DNA of 64,000 nucleotides, taken from assembly GCA_951230915.1 (NCBI GenBank), contig OX579637.1:20026001-20090000 (forward strand), read 5' to 3'. Positions within the stretch are counted from its first letter, which is position 1; every line of letters starts with the position of its first letter. Under the pieces are notes generated by a model that was not told where the DNA came from, searched no databases, and saw only the letters and a list, made by a program, of their open reading frames with translations. Made by a program: the position numbers and the translations under genes. Positions 1 through 10,360 of the stretch are shown here, in pieces. Source of the stretch: Antitrichia curtipendula. Lineage: Eukaryota; Streptophyta; Bryopsida; Hypnales; Leucodontaceae.

Positions 1-825
1 ATGAGCTGTCCTTCAACTACCAAGCTACATCCTCATCTACGTTGTCTCAAAGACAGACACCAAGCCATTGTGGACCAAATTGCACCCTAGAAGCTGTGAA
101 TCACTGATCTTGCATAACATCGCTTTTCAAAGGACGACAGAGGGCTTGGAAACTACTTACCTGCAGCTTTGGGGTTGAAATCTAACCTAGTGGCATCCGA
201 CCTGCTTCCATCTTCATCACTTGTTGCATCTGGCGGCGGGGATGCTTGTGGAGCAGTTCTGTCACGTCCACCCTCCATCGCACCCTAGTGCACTCTCAAC
301 GGTTTGGAGCTACGGATTTTTGCTTTTAAACCAGCAGCAGGCTTCAACGTCGACCTAGCTTCTTCACGCTCCTTTGCTATGCTCTCATTACTGAATGCAC
401 AGCATCAAAAACAACAACAATTAGAATCTAAGAGAAGCTTCTACGAGTAACTCACTAACGCAAGTGACAGCCTGCGGTAGCATGGTGTGCACCCTAAACG
501 GGAGAGACAAAATCCTAGCCGTCCAATGGAGCAACACGGACAACGAGATTGCACCACGTGGAACACAACCCTAACAAGCGAGGCAACATTCACAGTCTTA
601 CATATGACTACTTGAGGACTGAGCAATATCTGAAATGACTCATTTCTCCCTCGAGAGCTACATAATTATGACTTCTAAATGACTGAAATATCACTAAAAA
701 AAGACTGCCGCCAAAATTGCCGCCTACAGATAGTAATCATTAAAGGTCGCATTCAAACTCAACGGCGTCGATGTCTGTGCTCATGACCTTCATCACACCG
801 TCGAGGATCTCAAGAACTTGGTGGT
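1..825. other. No gene recognised
   Basis: Open frames here are short and resemble no family I know. From about 630 the heptamer AATGACT begins to appear (about 633 and 676), followed by a GCCAAAATTG stretch. A GCCAAAATTG stretch also occurs near 9130, close to the right end of the CACTA element. The left subterminal region of that element may therefore lie here, but no CACTA terminus could be found. Confidence 0.3.
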
Positions 826-1344
826 TTGGAGAGGACTCACAACGCAGCTGCAGCTAGTTTAACGGATCCAAATTGTTTTTTGAGCTCTAGAACTCGTGCA
901 TCCCTTTTGAGCTCATACTCTCCCTTCTCAGGAGTCTCCATTTCGGAAGTATTCACGAAGGTAGTCAGACGCAGATCTTTCAAGCGTCTTGAGAGAGACT
1001 GTCAAGCAAGCCGTAATCAGAGCATCAGTGGAGCAACTTCAAGAGCTGCGCAGCACAAAGACGAGTGGAGGAAGGTCGCTGTAGAAAAGCGGGAGGAGAT
1101 CTGTCAAAGATTGGAGGAATTCGTGGTGTGTAGGAGCTCCTGGATTTGTCAAAGTGCACCGGAGCTTAACTTCGAAGGTAATGCAGACCTTCACCTTCTC
1201 TCTGAATCTCGCAAATCTGGGCAATCACGATGCTACAATCTCCTTTTCAAGTCCACCGACCATTCATTCCCGATGGTCTCACCAATAATTTTGCATTTAA
1301 GTAATCAATCATGCATGCTGGTCATGCTTTTATTTGATTTCTAA
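826..1344 (+). CDS. Unidentified ORF, 172 codons
   Basis: The open frame is rich in Ser and Arg, with a charged stretch around residues 80-100 (HKDEWRKVAVEKREEICQRL). I recognise no domain. It may simply be an open frame at the edge of the CACTA element: there is no clear start context, and other frames across the same DNA are also partly open. Coding status is uncertain. Confidence 0.15.
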   Translation: MERTHNAAAASLTDPNCFLSSRTRASLLSSYSPFSGVSISEVFTKVVRRRSFKRLERDCQASRNQSISGATSRAAQHKDEWRKVAVEKREEICQRLEEFVVCRSSWICQSAPELNFEGNADLHLLSESRKSGQSRCYNLLFKSTDHSFPMVSPIILHLSNQSCMLVMLLFDF

Positions 1345-1974
1345 CTACATTTGGATTCTAATTGAGTAACTTAGGTGGTCATGACTATGATAATAAGATT
1401 GTATTCATTGAAGATCTTTAATTAAAAAGGTTGTGTCCAACTAGTCTAGTGTCTCATCAAGAATTCAGTTAAATTGCTGAGCAAAAGATTAGTGCATCAA
1501 AAAAGAAGGCAACAAGGCATTGAGTTTAGAGAGGTGCACTCACTTTGTAGCACAAAGTCGTATAGGTTAGAAATGAAATTTCTGCTCCATTTCAGTAGAC
1601 ATTGAAGCTCCAATTCTTGACAGCTTGGAATTTGGTGGTGTGATTGTTACAGTGAAGGAGGAAGTAATTGCTAGGAGAAGTGGGTTGAGCCAGACCGTCA
1701 ATCCTAGAATTGGTATTTCAACAACATAGTTCGTGGAAATTATAACAGCGGGGAACTTCAAATACAGAAGTAAGTGAATGGGCATTGTATGGCAATAATA
1801 GTAGTTGAGGTAATATGAATGTCATTAAGTTGCACCAACTGCAGTGTCAGTGCCTCCGTACTAATGAATGCGCTATTAAATGTGGCCGCCGGTGTAGTCT
1901 AAGTAATTCATCTGTCATTTCTGCAAATATAACGCTAAGAATGACTACGTAGTGACTCCCAAGCACAGGAAAGT
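1345..1974. other. No gene recognised
   Basis: Non-coding in appearance. AATGACT-type heptamers occur near 1915 and 1950, just before the tandem array begins. Confidence 0.3.
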
Positions 1975-3125
1975 ATTTGGAATGACTTGATTCAATCTAG
2001 TCTCCATTTTCTTTTTGGGCTTCACATGATGTAATTGGTGGAAAATATTTGGAATGACTTGATTCAATTTAGTCTCCAATTTTTTTTGGGCTTCACATAA
2101 TGTAATTGGTGGAAAATATTTGGAATGACTTGATTCAATTTAGTCTCCAATTTTTTTTGGGCTTCACATGATGTAATTGGTGGAAAATATTTGGAATGAC
2201 TTGATTCAATTTAGTCTCCAATTTTTTTAGGCTTCACGTGATGTAATTGGTGGAAAATATTTGGAATGACTTGATTCAATTTAGTTTCCAATTTTTTTTG
2301 GCTTCACATGATGTAATTGGTGGAAAATATTTGGAATGACTTGATTCAATTTAGTCTCCAATTTTTTTAGGCTTCACGTGATGTAATTGGTGGAAAATAT
2401 TTGGAATGACTTGATTCAATTTAATCTCTATTTTTTTTTGGGCTTCACATTATGTAATTGGTGGAAAATATTTGGAATGACTTGATTCAGTTTAGTCTCT
2501 AATTTTTTTAGGCTTCACATTATGTAATTGGTGGAAAATATTTGGAATGACTTGACTCAATTCAGTCTCCATTTTTTTTTGGGCTTCACATGATGTAATT
2601 GGTGGAAAATATTTGGAATGACTTTATTCAATTCAGTCTCTAATTTTTTTGGGCCTCACATTATGTAATTGGTGGAAAATATTTGGAATGACTTGATTCA
2701 ATTTAGTCTCCATTTTTTTTTGGGCTTCACATTATGGAATTGGTGGAAAATATTTGGAATGACTTGATTCAATTTAGTCTCCATTTTTTTTTGGACTTCA
2801 CAATATATATGTAATTGGTAGAAAGTATTTGGAATGGCTTGATTCAATTTAGTCTCCATGTTTTTTTGGGCTTCACATTATGGAATTGGTGGAAATTCTT
2901 GGGATTCGTTGATTTACTTCATTTCCATTTTTTTGGACTGTATATAGGTTATTGGTAGAGACCTGGTCTGGGCATTATTTGATTCAATTTAGTCTCCATT
3001 TTGTTTTGGGCTTAACCTTACGTAATTGGTGGAAAATGTTGGGATTAGTTGTTTCACTTCACCTCCATTTCTTTGGAGGCTTTACACATGGATTTGGGTA
3101 GAAAGTACTAGGATTATTTGACTCA
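1975..3125 (+). repeat. 70/71-bp tandem array, about 15 units
   Basis: The block GGCTTCAC...TGTAATTGGTGG followed by TTTGGAATGACTTGATTCAA and a T-run recurs at about 2018, 2089, 2160, 2230, 2300, 2370, 2441, 2511, 2582, 2652, 2723 and 2793, a period of 70-71 bp. Units after about 2880 are increasingly diverged and fade out near 3125. The central units are nearly identical, so this part was amplified or homogenised recently. Every good unit carries AATGACTT, the heptamer scattered through the rest of the CACTA element, so the array may be an expanded set of transposase-binding motifs (inference). Confidence 0.9.
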
Positions 3126-3215
3126 CTTCCATCTTGAATATTTTTTGGATGTAGCCAATTTCATTGATTGAATGAATACAATGCATTTCATTCATTTTTA
3201 CCATCAATTTTTTGA

Positions 3216-3698
3216 ATGTCCCTACACATGATTTTGAACATGTACAGGTGTCGTTGGTGCTTTCTGTGCTGTTTGAGCATAATAGAAGAAGTGTCATCCA
3301 TGCACAACGACAGAAGGATCCTCAATGTCGAGACTATTGAAGAGTTCTCTAGAAATCCAGTTCGTCTTGTGAATTGGAAATCTAATTCATTGAAAAGGAA
3401 GTATTTATCTGACTTGTCTATGGAAACAAACGAGACCGTACTTCAGTCCAGTCGTTGTCCTAGTGCAGGCATTTCCTATCCCCCAGTTCCTAAAAATCGT
3501 GTAGCAAAAGTTCAAAAGCTCTTGTATGACTCACTAGGCTTGGATCTAACAACTGAGTTACTATGTGAACAACTTGTTTGGTTATCTGATTTACATAGCA
3601 TTCCTAGCAACAGTTTAGGAGAAAATAAAAATGGAAAAAGTCCAATTCTAGTGAGGTGTGATGCTCCACCCTTGACAGGACCAGTGAAAGAGGAATGA
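3216..3698 (+). CDS. Unidentified ORF between the tandem array and the transposase
   Basis: The frame is open for 160 codons and ends in TGA at 3698. The middle looks protein-like (NVETIEEFSRNPVRLVNWKS, then KVQKLLYDSLGLDLTTELLC), but no known domain is visible. A possible 3' splice site (tacag) lies near 3247, so the true product may begin inside the frame. Its place upstream of the transposase in the same orientation would suit the accessory (TNPA-like) gene of the CACTA element, but no sequence feature proves this. Confidence 0.35.
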   Translation: MSLHMILNMYRCRWCFLCCLSIIEEVSSMHNDRRILNVETIEEFSRNPVRLVNWKSNSLKRKYLSDLSMETNETVLQSSRCPSAGISYPPVPKNRVAKVQKLLYDSLGLDLTTELLCEQLVWLSDLHSIPSNSLGENKNGKSPILVRCDAPPLTGPVKEE

Positions 3699-3699
3699 C

Positions 3700-4310
3700 A
3701 TTTCAATAGGTAACTAGTTGTGAATGTGGTAGTGTAATTGACACAGCTCTTGAAATCCACTCCAATGACTTGATTGTATACACTCTCCTTTCTTCTTTAG
3801 ACACTAGAGAAGAGACTTATGTGATATTGTTGACGAAGTTATAGAAGCAAGCTATTTTCAATTCCAAATTGTACTTGCTGCTTGCCGGAGCTGTTCCTTC
3901 AATATAAATGACTGCTTTGTGAAGGAAGACATTATTTTGGAAGTCATTTTGGTGTCATTATCATCTAAATTACTAGTGGAATACTGACTAATGACTATTG
4001 TAAGTAGAGTGTACTGATATGTGACTCCGGATTCATTCCCATACGCCATTGCGTTACTCATATAAATGACTACAATGAAACCGACTTCAGTGTTTCTAAA
4101 GTCATTTCTGTGTCATTATGATGTAAAGTACTACAGGGAGATTGAAGAATGACTAGTCGCAAGTTTTTGTTAGGTCTCTGGAAAGTATGATGGACATATA
4201 TGATTCTTATGTATATAATCAACTGAATTGACAACGTCACTTTTGTTGCTGAAACACCTTTGTTATATGTTTTCCAGGTTTTAAACCTCTAAACTACTAA
4301 ATCTAGTGCC
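3700..4310. promoter_or_regulatory. Cluster of AATGACT/AGTCATT heptamers
   Basis: Non-coding stretch just 5' of the transposase. The heptamer or a near match appears in both orientations at about 3756, 3907, 3942, 3991, 4060, 4101 and 4149. Placement upstream of the transposase would suit regulatory or transposase-binding sites, which is inference. A possible splice acceptor (tttccag) lies near 4276. Confidence 0.4.
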
Positions 4311-4314
4311 AGCC

Positions 4315-6072
4315 ATGCAACCAACAGGTGCGCCATTGCTCGACCACAGGAGGCAATAACTTCGTGATGATTGCCTATGGGTCCAGGAAGTCAACCAAGC
4401 TCGCTTGCTCAACCTAAGCCGTATACATTGTCCATGTTTAGCATGTAAGGGTCATCAAACATTGGCAGTTTCTACTGTCAGACTTCACCTCATCAAGAAT
4501 GGTCGAGATGCACATTTTTGACTGTGGAGAGGTGTTGGGCCCCGGGATCCATCAAATGACGAGTGGGATGAAGCTTTCTTGAGGTTGCCAAACAACACCA
4601 AACCTGTTCTGGATGAACACATTGCCACACAACAAATGATTGATGACGCTTTCAATACAACAGATGAAGCTCCTGACTTAGAGGAAAGAACTTGTGATGC
4701 AGTCATGGATGTTTCTGCAGTGGCTGATGATATTCACAAAACCTTTAGCGGCAATGCAGATGGAGATGCTCAGTTTGTGCCAGATGGTGCAGTAGCGGAT
4801 GTGGCCAAAGCAGTGGACACTACTGAACATTCTCCAGAAGGTGACTTTGATCCTATGGTATTGGAGGGCGCATTGCATGAATTATACAGTGGAGCCAGAT
4901 GCACAACACTGGCTGCCACTATATTGCTGATGAACTTGTGTATTGTACACGAAACCAACAATAACTTTGTGGACGAGCTGTTGACCATACTACAAAGTCA
5001 CCTTCTTCCACCAAATAATTCTTTACCTAAGAATCATTATGCTGCAAAGACACTCACGAAGAAGCTAGGACTATTGTACGACAATATTCATGCATGTCCG
5101 CAAGGGTGTGTCCTTTTTCGAGGAGAGCATGCTGATGCAGTCCGTTGTCCAAAATGCAATAAGGTACGGTATAAGGATGAGCTGCGAAGAGTGCATCCAG
5201 TGAAAGTTCTGTGACATTTTCCTATTATTCCAAGATTGCAGAGAATGTTCCGTAGTCCGTCCATTTCAGAACTCATGGTATGGCATTCTCAAAATCAAAG
5301 CAACCGAGCGGGAGGAGACAACCTTGTTAGTCATCCTTGCGATTCAAAGGTATGGCACCATTTCCATGATAATGTGGACCCGGATTTCAAGTCTGACCCA
5401 AGGAATGCCCATGTAGCTGCAGATGGAGTGAATCCATTCAAACAAACCAGGTCAATATGGTCAACATGGCTTGTGTCGTTGCTGAACTACAACCTACTCC
5501 CTTGGCTGAGCACAAAAAAGTTTTTTGTGCTGTTGGCTCTGCTAGTACCTGGGAAATCTTCCGTTGCACCAGAGGTATATGATGTGTACATGCAACTTGT
5601 AATAGAGGAGTTTTTACAACTATGGATAGGCATTCTAGCATATGATGTCACAAACAAAGCAGGCAATAGGAACTTCAACCTAAGAGCCGTACTATTGTGG
5701 ACAATTCACGATTTCCCAGGGTATGGTACTGTGGGAGGCTTTGCCCTCCAAGGCTACGCTGCATGTCCATGTTGTGGATCAGATTTGGTATGTGAGCATT
5801 CAATTGAGTTGGGAAAGCAAACGTATGGTGGAACAAGGCGGTGGCTTCCACAAAACCACCCGTATCGAGCACAAGCAATGAAAGATCACTTCAATGGGGA
5901 GCTAGAGCAAAGAGATAAACCAAGACTAGTGTCAGTGGACGAGCAATTATAACATGCCGAGAATATGAAGCATGGAAAGCGGCATGCAACCGTGATGGTG
6001 TAGTTGGTGATCCATCAAAAGTGCACGGTGTGAAAAGAAAGAGTATCTTCTACATGTTACCATACTGGAAGG
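4315..6072 (+). pseudogene. CACTA tnp2-type transposase, N-terminal block (broken)
   Basis: The frame is traceable from ATG 4315. The N-terminal zinc-binding-like transposase-associated region is seen as RIHCPCLACKGHQ around 4425-4460. An acidic stretch and the tnp2 core follow, with VAADGVNPF (putative first catalytic Asp) near 5415, LLPWLSTKKFF near 5500, LLWTIHDFPGYG near 5695 and the CPCC cluster near 5765. The block ends FYMLPYWK before a GTGAGT donor at about 6073. Damage comprises in-frame TAA near 4360 (RRQ-stop), TGA near 4519 (AHF-stop), TGA at 5212 (VKVL-stop-HFP), and a one-base frameshift near 5947. The second CACTA gene at 55-61 kb has the same order of motifs. A functional protein is not possible without suppressing the breaks. 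Confidence 0.85.
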
Positions 6073-6417
6073 TGAGTATGTATTTTGCGAACAGCAATGT
6101 CCATGCATTGTAATTTCATTTGTGGGCTTCTATGTTGGTCGGTGAATGCCAATCTAATGAAGATGTCTCATAATAATTGTAGACAATGACTGAAAGTATT
6201 ACAAAATTACTGCCAACAAAACAACAATGACTCACTTGAACTTTATGTGAGTGAACATTGAGCATAATCTAGTAATATATGTCAGTCATTTCCAACGAAC
6301 TGTATTACACTAAGCTCTAGCAAGAGGATTCCTGCATCACGTAGGGACATAGCCTTAATCTCGCGCTAACATTGTGGAAGTTGTTTTGGTACACAATATT
6401 TACTTATTTGATATACA

Positions 6418-7420
6418 CTGGATGTCATGCATTGCGAAATGAATCTGGCAAAGAACTTTTTGAAGACTATCACAGGGAAAAAGGACACAGTGAAAGTAAG
6501 GAGGGATTTGCAAAGAAAAAGAATACGTCCAGGTTTGTGGCTCATTGCTAATCCCAAGAGGGGCAGAAAGATGATGAAATCGGCTACTCCATATGTGCTG
6601 TCTGACACAGAGTTTGACAAATTTGCCAGTAGGATAGAGTCTTTGAAGACACCTTCTGGATACTCAAGCACATTGGGTCTACACATTCGCAAAAAAAAAT
6701 TTGGTGGACTGAAATCACATGATTATCACGTGCTAATGCAACAAGTTATGCCATTGGCTTTGCGTGGCTAATTGAAACTAGGTCCGCGGATGGCTATCAT
6801 GAGGATGTCAAAGGTATTTTGAAGACTATGCACTAATGTGTATAATCCTTTACATTTTCAGTCTCTGCAGCTACATGCACTAGTAGAAAACGTAGGAATT
6901 TTGACAGAATTCTGTTGATTTGGACGTGTTGATCCGATCACTGTTTTGTTGATTTCAACAGAAATCTGTTAATTGTAACAAATTTCTGTTGAAATCAACA
7001 AAATAGTAACCTGATCAATACGTCCAAATCAATAGAATTCTATCAAAATTCCTGCGTTTTCTACTAGTGATGTGGCTGAAAGTATGGCACTTCTAGAGAT
7101 GGAATTTCCACCATCCTTCTTTGACATCATGACCCACTTGTCGTATCATTTAGTCCAAGAGCTCGACATCTGTGGTCCTGTGGCTACGAGGTGGATGTAT
7201 CCAGTTGAAAGGTACATGAAAACGTTGAAAGGGTATGTTTGAAACATGGCAAGGCCTGAAGCTTCAATGGCCAAGGGTTACTTAAAGGATGAGTGCATCA
7301 GCTTTGTAACCGAATATCTCCAAGATTTACTACGGTACAGAGAAGAGTGTGGGATGCAGAAGAGGAATATGGAGATGCGGAGGAGGTTCTTGAAGGTGCT
7401 GGGCAAACGTACATGATGAT
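6418..7420 (+). pseudogene. CACTA transposase, DUF4218-containing block (broken)
   Basis: The block begins with TLDVMHCEMNLAKN (6418-6460), the landmark that starts the C-terminal half in this family, and runs through GGLKSHDYHVLMQQVMPLAL. After the 192-bp inserted hairpin element it resumes with ALLEMEFPPSFFDIMTHL and GPVATRWMYPVERYMKTLKG (about 7090-7230). Stops occur at LALRG-stop (about 6769), VF-stop (about 6819) and GYV-stop-NMA (about 7240). At the last position the intact paralogue near 60180 reads GYVRNLA, so Arg (CGA) became TGA here. The tail is frameshifted after about 7320. Confidence 0.85.
6878..7069. mobile_element. 192-bp CACTA-type hairpin MITE nested in the transposase
   Basis: The left end is CACTAGTAGAAAAC and the right end is its reverse complement GTTTTCTACTAGTG. 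The flanks are ATG (6875-6877) and ATG (7070-7072), a 3-bp target duplication as expected for CACTA elements. The two halves are complementary almost end to end: outer arms of about 57 bp with a few mismatches, and an inner palindrome around TTGTTGATTTCAACAG / CTGTTGAAATCAACAA, so the whole element can fold into one long hairpin. Its terminal 14 bp match the right terminus of the surrounding element at 9218-9231, so the same transposase family probably moved it. Confidence 0.92.
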
Positions 7421-7820
7421 CCCAATACTCTGAGACCTTGAACATCAATATGTCCTAAGCAACGCAATTGTAATGCAACCATGGCTCATGTACAGTCATT
7501 GCTATATTTTTTATTTATATATCTTTTGTTTTGCATAACCGTGGCAATAACGTCGAAAGCTGCAATAGTCATTTCTGAATTACATAGTCAATTTTTTGTA
7601 GTCATTCTGTAGTAATTATTTAGTCTCGCTGAATGACTAGAAATGACAGAGTCTATCAGTGCGTTCAGTCATTTGTAGTCATTTATCCCGTGGACAGTAT
7701 GTAGCCAGTATTAACATACATAGGGACTGAAAGTGCTTTCCTCAACCCTTAAATGCTTTGTTTTTGGGCTAGCCTCAGTGTTCCAATGTTTGGCTAATTT
7801 GGTCAATGTCTATGCAGGAT
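7421..7820. promoter_or_regulatory. Intron-like spacer with heptamer cluster
   Basis: Between the DUF4218-like and DUF4216-like blocks. AGTCATT or AATGACT occurs at about 7569, 7603, 7633, 7669 and 7677. The intact paralogue also has an intron at this junction (60438-60742). No coding signal is visible. Confidence 0.4.
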
Positions 7821-7822
7821 AT

Positions 7823-8540
7823 GGAAGGAACAGCGAGAAGCAAATAGTACGTTACTTGATTTTGAAGAGTGGGTGACCATCCATTCCACAAGTGCAGATA
7901 TCGATGTCTCAAATGCGAAGGATGTTGACAGAATGTTACTATGCAGGAGGCCATCACAAAGAGCGATGAGATATGGCCGAATGAAGGCGTTTGGAAACCA
8001 TTATCGAGTAGAGGATTTTGCTACTACGGCTATGATGACAATGGCATTGCATCCATTTTTCAAGTGCCTATAGCGGACGCAATGGACGTGGCTGTGCACT
8101 ATGTTGGAGTGTTGAAGGATATTTTGAAATTAGATTATGGCCCCCTCAATGACCCTATGGTGTTTTTTCGTTGCGAATGGATGAAGAGATATGATAATCG
8201 AGGGACCCCTACATATGTCCGTGATGATGTAGGTTTTCTAACGGTGAATTTTCGGCATAAGCTCCCAAGAATGGCTGAACCCTTCATCTTTTCTAGCCAA
8301 GCAACCTAAGTGTTTTTTTCCAACATTGTTGAGAAACCTGGATGGAAAGTAGTATTAAAGAAAGAAGCCCACTCAAGAAGGCAGGTAGTGGAGCCACCAG
8401 ATGTCTTCATTACACGACGGTGGAAAGCAGCGGCCTCACTGCTCCAGAGACTATGCCTGCAAGTCCAGCAGAAGCTTCTGTGATTGGCGCAATAGAATTA
8501 TTTGCAGAGGAGCATTTACTAGCTTGCGCAGAATACTAGA
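7823..8540 (+). pseudogene. CACTA transposase, DUF4216-like C-terminal block (broken)
   Basis: Recognisable parts are RRPSQRAMRYGRMKAFGNHY, then after a frame change YYGYDDNGIASIFQVPIADA, VLKDILKLDYGPLNDPMVFF and DDVGFLTVNF. A stop follows SSQAT at 8307-8309. The paralogue at about 61330 reads NQVFFS where this copy reads T-stop-VFFS, so a Gln codon (CAA) became TAA. The frame then continues to VEKPGWKVVLK. The order matches the C-terminal DUF4216-type region of CACTA transposases. Besides the stop there is at least one frameshift near 8015. Confidence 0.8.
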
Positions 8541-9218
8541 ACCTTCAATTCATTCAGTCACCATATGAGCTGTGTTCACACAAAACATGTATTTCTTCAA
8601 GGCTAAATTTCAATCCAGTGGAACTGTATGTTGGATTCTTTCACAAACTAGCTAGTTCTCCATTTGTATGCACTTTTATAAATTTTGCAATTCTGAAGCC
8701 ACTCTAAAACCAATATATAGGCTTATGATTCAAACAAGAAAGGATATTTTTGAAATTCCCCCCTTCAATCACTTGATGAAACCAACCTTGACTACATTTT
8801 AATTGTCCACTGATTAATGCGGTGAAGTCATAACCCAATAAATGACTACAACGTAACCGTTCCATTATAGAAAGCAATAACAAGAAACTAAAAATTGAGA
8901 ATTTCCACGTTGTTTGGATTTTAGTCATATCTCTGTTATATTGCAGTCACACATTGCGTTCAATTTATGACTACATGACTCTAGTTTGACTCCAGGTAGT
9001 CCACATCAGCAACAAAGCACTAGAACCCAAACAAGCCCGTAGATGAAATCATTAGTCGTCACTACTCTCATTCAGCCATCATCCAATCCTAAAATTGATT
9101 ACTCCAAAATGACTAAACCGGCGACACGTCAATTTTGGCGCCTTTTTAATGACTATTGGGAACGATCTAGTTACTTCCGAGTCACTAGTCATTTTTTCAC
9201 TAGTTACAATTGACCTTG
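8541..9218. other. 3' non-coding and subterminal region of the CACTA element
   Basis: No coding signal. AATGACT-type heptamers occur at about 8840, 8967, 9108, 9149 and 9188, becoming denser toward the right terminus, as subterminal motif arrays do in CACTA elements. Confidence 0.5.
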
Positions 9219-9231
9219 TTTTCTACTAGTG
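9219..9231 (-). repeat. CACTA right terminal inverted repeat
   Basis: TTTTCTACTAGTG, reverse complement of CACTAGTAGAAAA. It is identical to the terminus of the 192-bp MITE at 6878-7069. It marks the likely right end of the decayed CACTA element. Confidence 0.75.
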
Positions 9232-9394
9232 GAGGGTGTTGTCCGCCATGAATGACGTGTCTTCAATTTGATTGAAGAAAAGCGTCTTAGACAAGGTTGA
9301 TGAAAACCAACGTCTAGGCAAACTCACATCCAAATTCTAGACGTTTGGAATTAGCGGACAATACGTGGGAGTGGATAAAATCATTATTGGAAAA

Positions 9395-9445
9395 AGTTAA
9401 CATGAGATAAGTTAACATGAGATAAGCTGACATGACAAACAACAG
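9395..9445 (+). repeat. Short 15-bp tandem repeat
   Basis: The unit AGTTAACATGAGATA is repeated, followed by a diverged third copy (AGCTGACATGACAAA). Confidence 0.6.
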
Positions 9446-9849
9446 ATAAGTTGGTAGGCAACGAACAAGCTGGCAAATAGAAACATTAGAGAATAAATGA
9501 GCCCAAGTACAAGGCACTAGATAGTGACATCCTTAATGATTTATATGTCACATCTAGGCCTACATAATTGTTCAAATTGGGGGCTTACATTATCTAACTT
9601 TTGTGAAAGTAATCGTCATGTTAGTCAAGGTGCAAGGAAGGTAGCATTTTTGATTTGGCCCTTAATCTAGTTGATTAATAATCATCAAAGTTGACTAAAT
9701 TCAATGGCTTTCAGATTGAAGCTAATTGTCAAAATCATTTCAGTTCAATTGGCATCTAGCTTCATGTCAGAAGCCACTGAATTTGGTGTGTTAGAAACTT
9801 AGAAAAGAAGATCTTTATACAACTAAGTGGAATAGTGGTAAATAAAACA

Positions 9850-10360
9850 ATCCATGTAGCATATGTAAATTAGGCTTTATAGGAGCTCAACTGCTCATAG
9901 ATAAATAAAAACATTGAAATTGTGATCAAAGTAGATTTTTAGACCTCATTTTATCATAGTAAAATATATTTTTTTCAAAAAACTTTGAACTAAAATAAAT
10001 TGGGAATCAAACCAAATTTTATCTCCAATAATCCATTTGTGGTTTTGACACTCCACCTAAAATTATAGACAAATTTTAGAGAGGGATTAGAAGGGACATT
10101 TTTTTGGACATTTTCAAACATCTTCTTTGAAATTTGTCCATAAATGTTAAGTGGAGTGTCAAAAACTCAAACAGATTATTGGAAATGAAACTTGGTTTGA
10201 TTTCCAGTTTTTTTTCTAATTCAAATGTTTTTGCAAAAAATATTCTTCCATGCTAAAGTGAGGTTTGAAACCCTACTTTGAGCATAATTTTTGCAATTTT
10301 ACTTACCCATTAGTTGTCAAGCTCTCATACTCTTTGTAGATTTCTAATGAACAATTGATT
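9850..10360. mobile_element. Long-inverted-repeat element, copy 1
   Basis: The left arm includes GACCTCATTTTATCATAGTA, CAAACCAAATTTTATCTCCA and a central ATAGACAAATTTTAGAGAGG. The right arm contains the complements in reverse order (TCTTTGAAATTTGTCCATAA, GGAAATGAAACTTGGTTTGA, CATGCTAAAGTGAGGTTTGA). The arms of roughly 200-250 bp are clearly diverged from each other. The same layout recurs at 23.68-24.05 and 52.69-53.26 kb. No coding capacity. The exact ends are estimates. Confidence 0.7.

Larger units (their letters stand above)
600..9231 (+). mobile_element. Decayed CACTA (En/Spm) element, left end unresolved
   Basis: A broken tnp2-type transposase (4315-8540) is followed by a right terminus TTTTCTACTAGTG at 9219-9231, the reverse complement of CACTAGTAGAAAA. 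Non-coding parts carry many copies of AATGACT or AGTCATT, including clusters at 3.75-4.15, 6.18-6.29, 7.56-7.68 and 8.84-9.19 kb and one in each unit of the 70/71-bp array. CACTA elements are known to carry arrays of short motifs in their subterminal regions that bind the TNPA protein. That this heptamer has that role is inference. The left boundary is a guess from the first heptamers, and no matching left terminus was seen. Confidence 0.6.
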
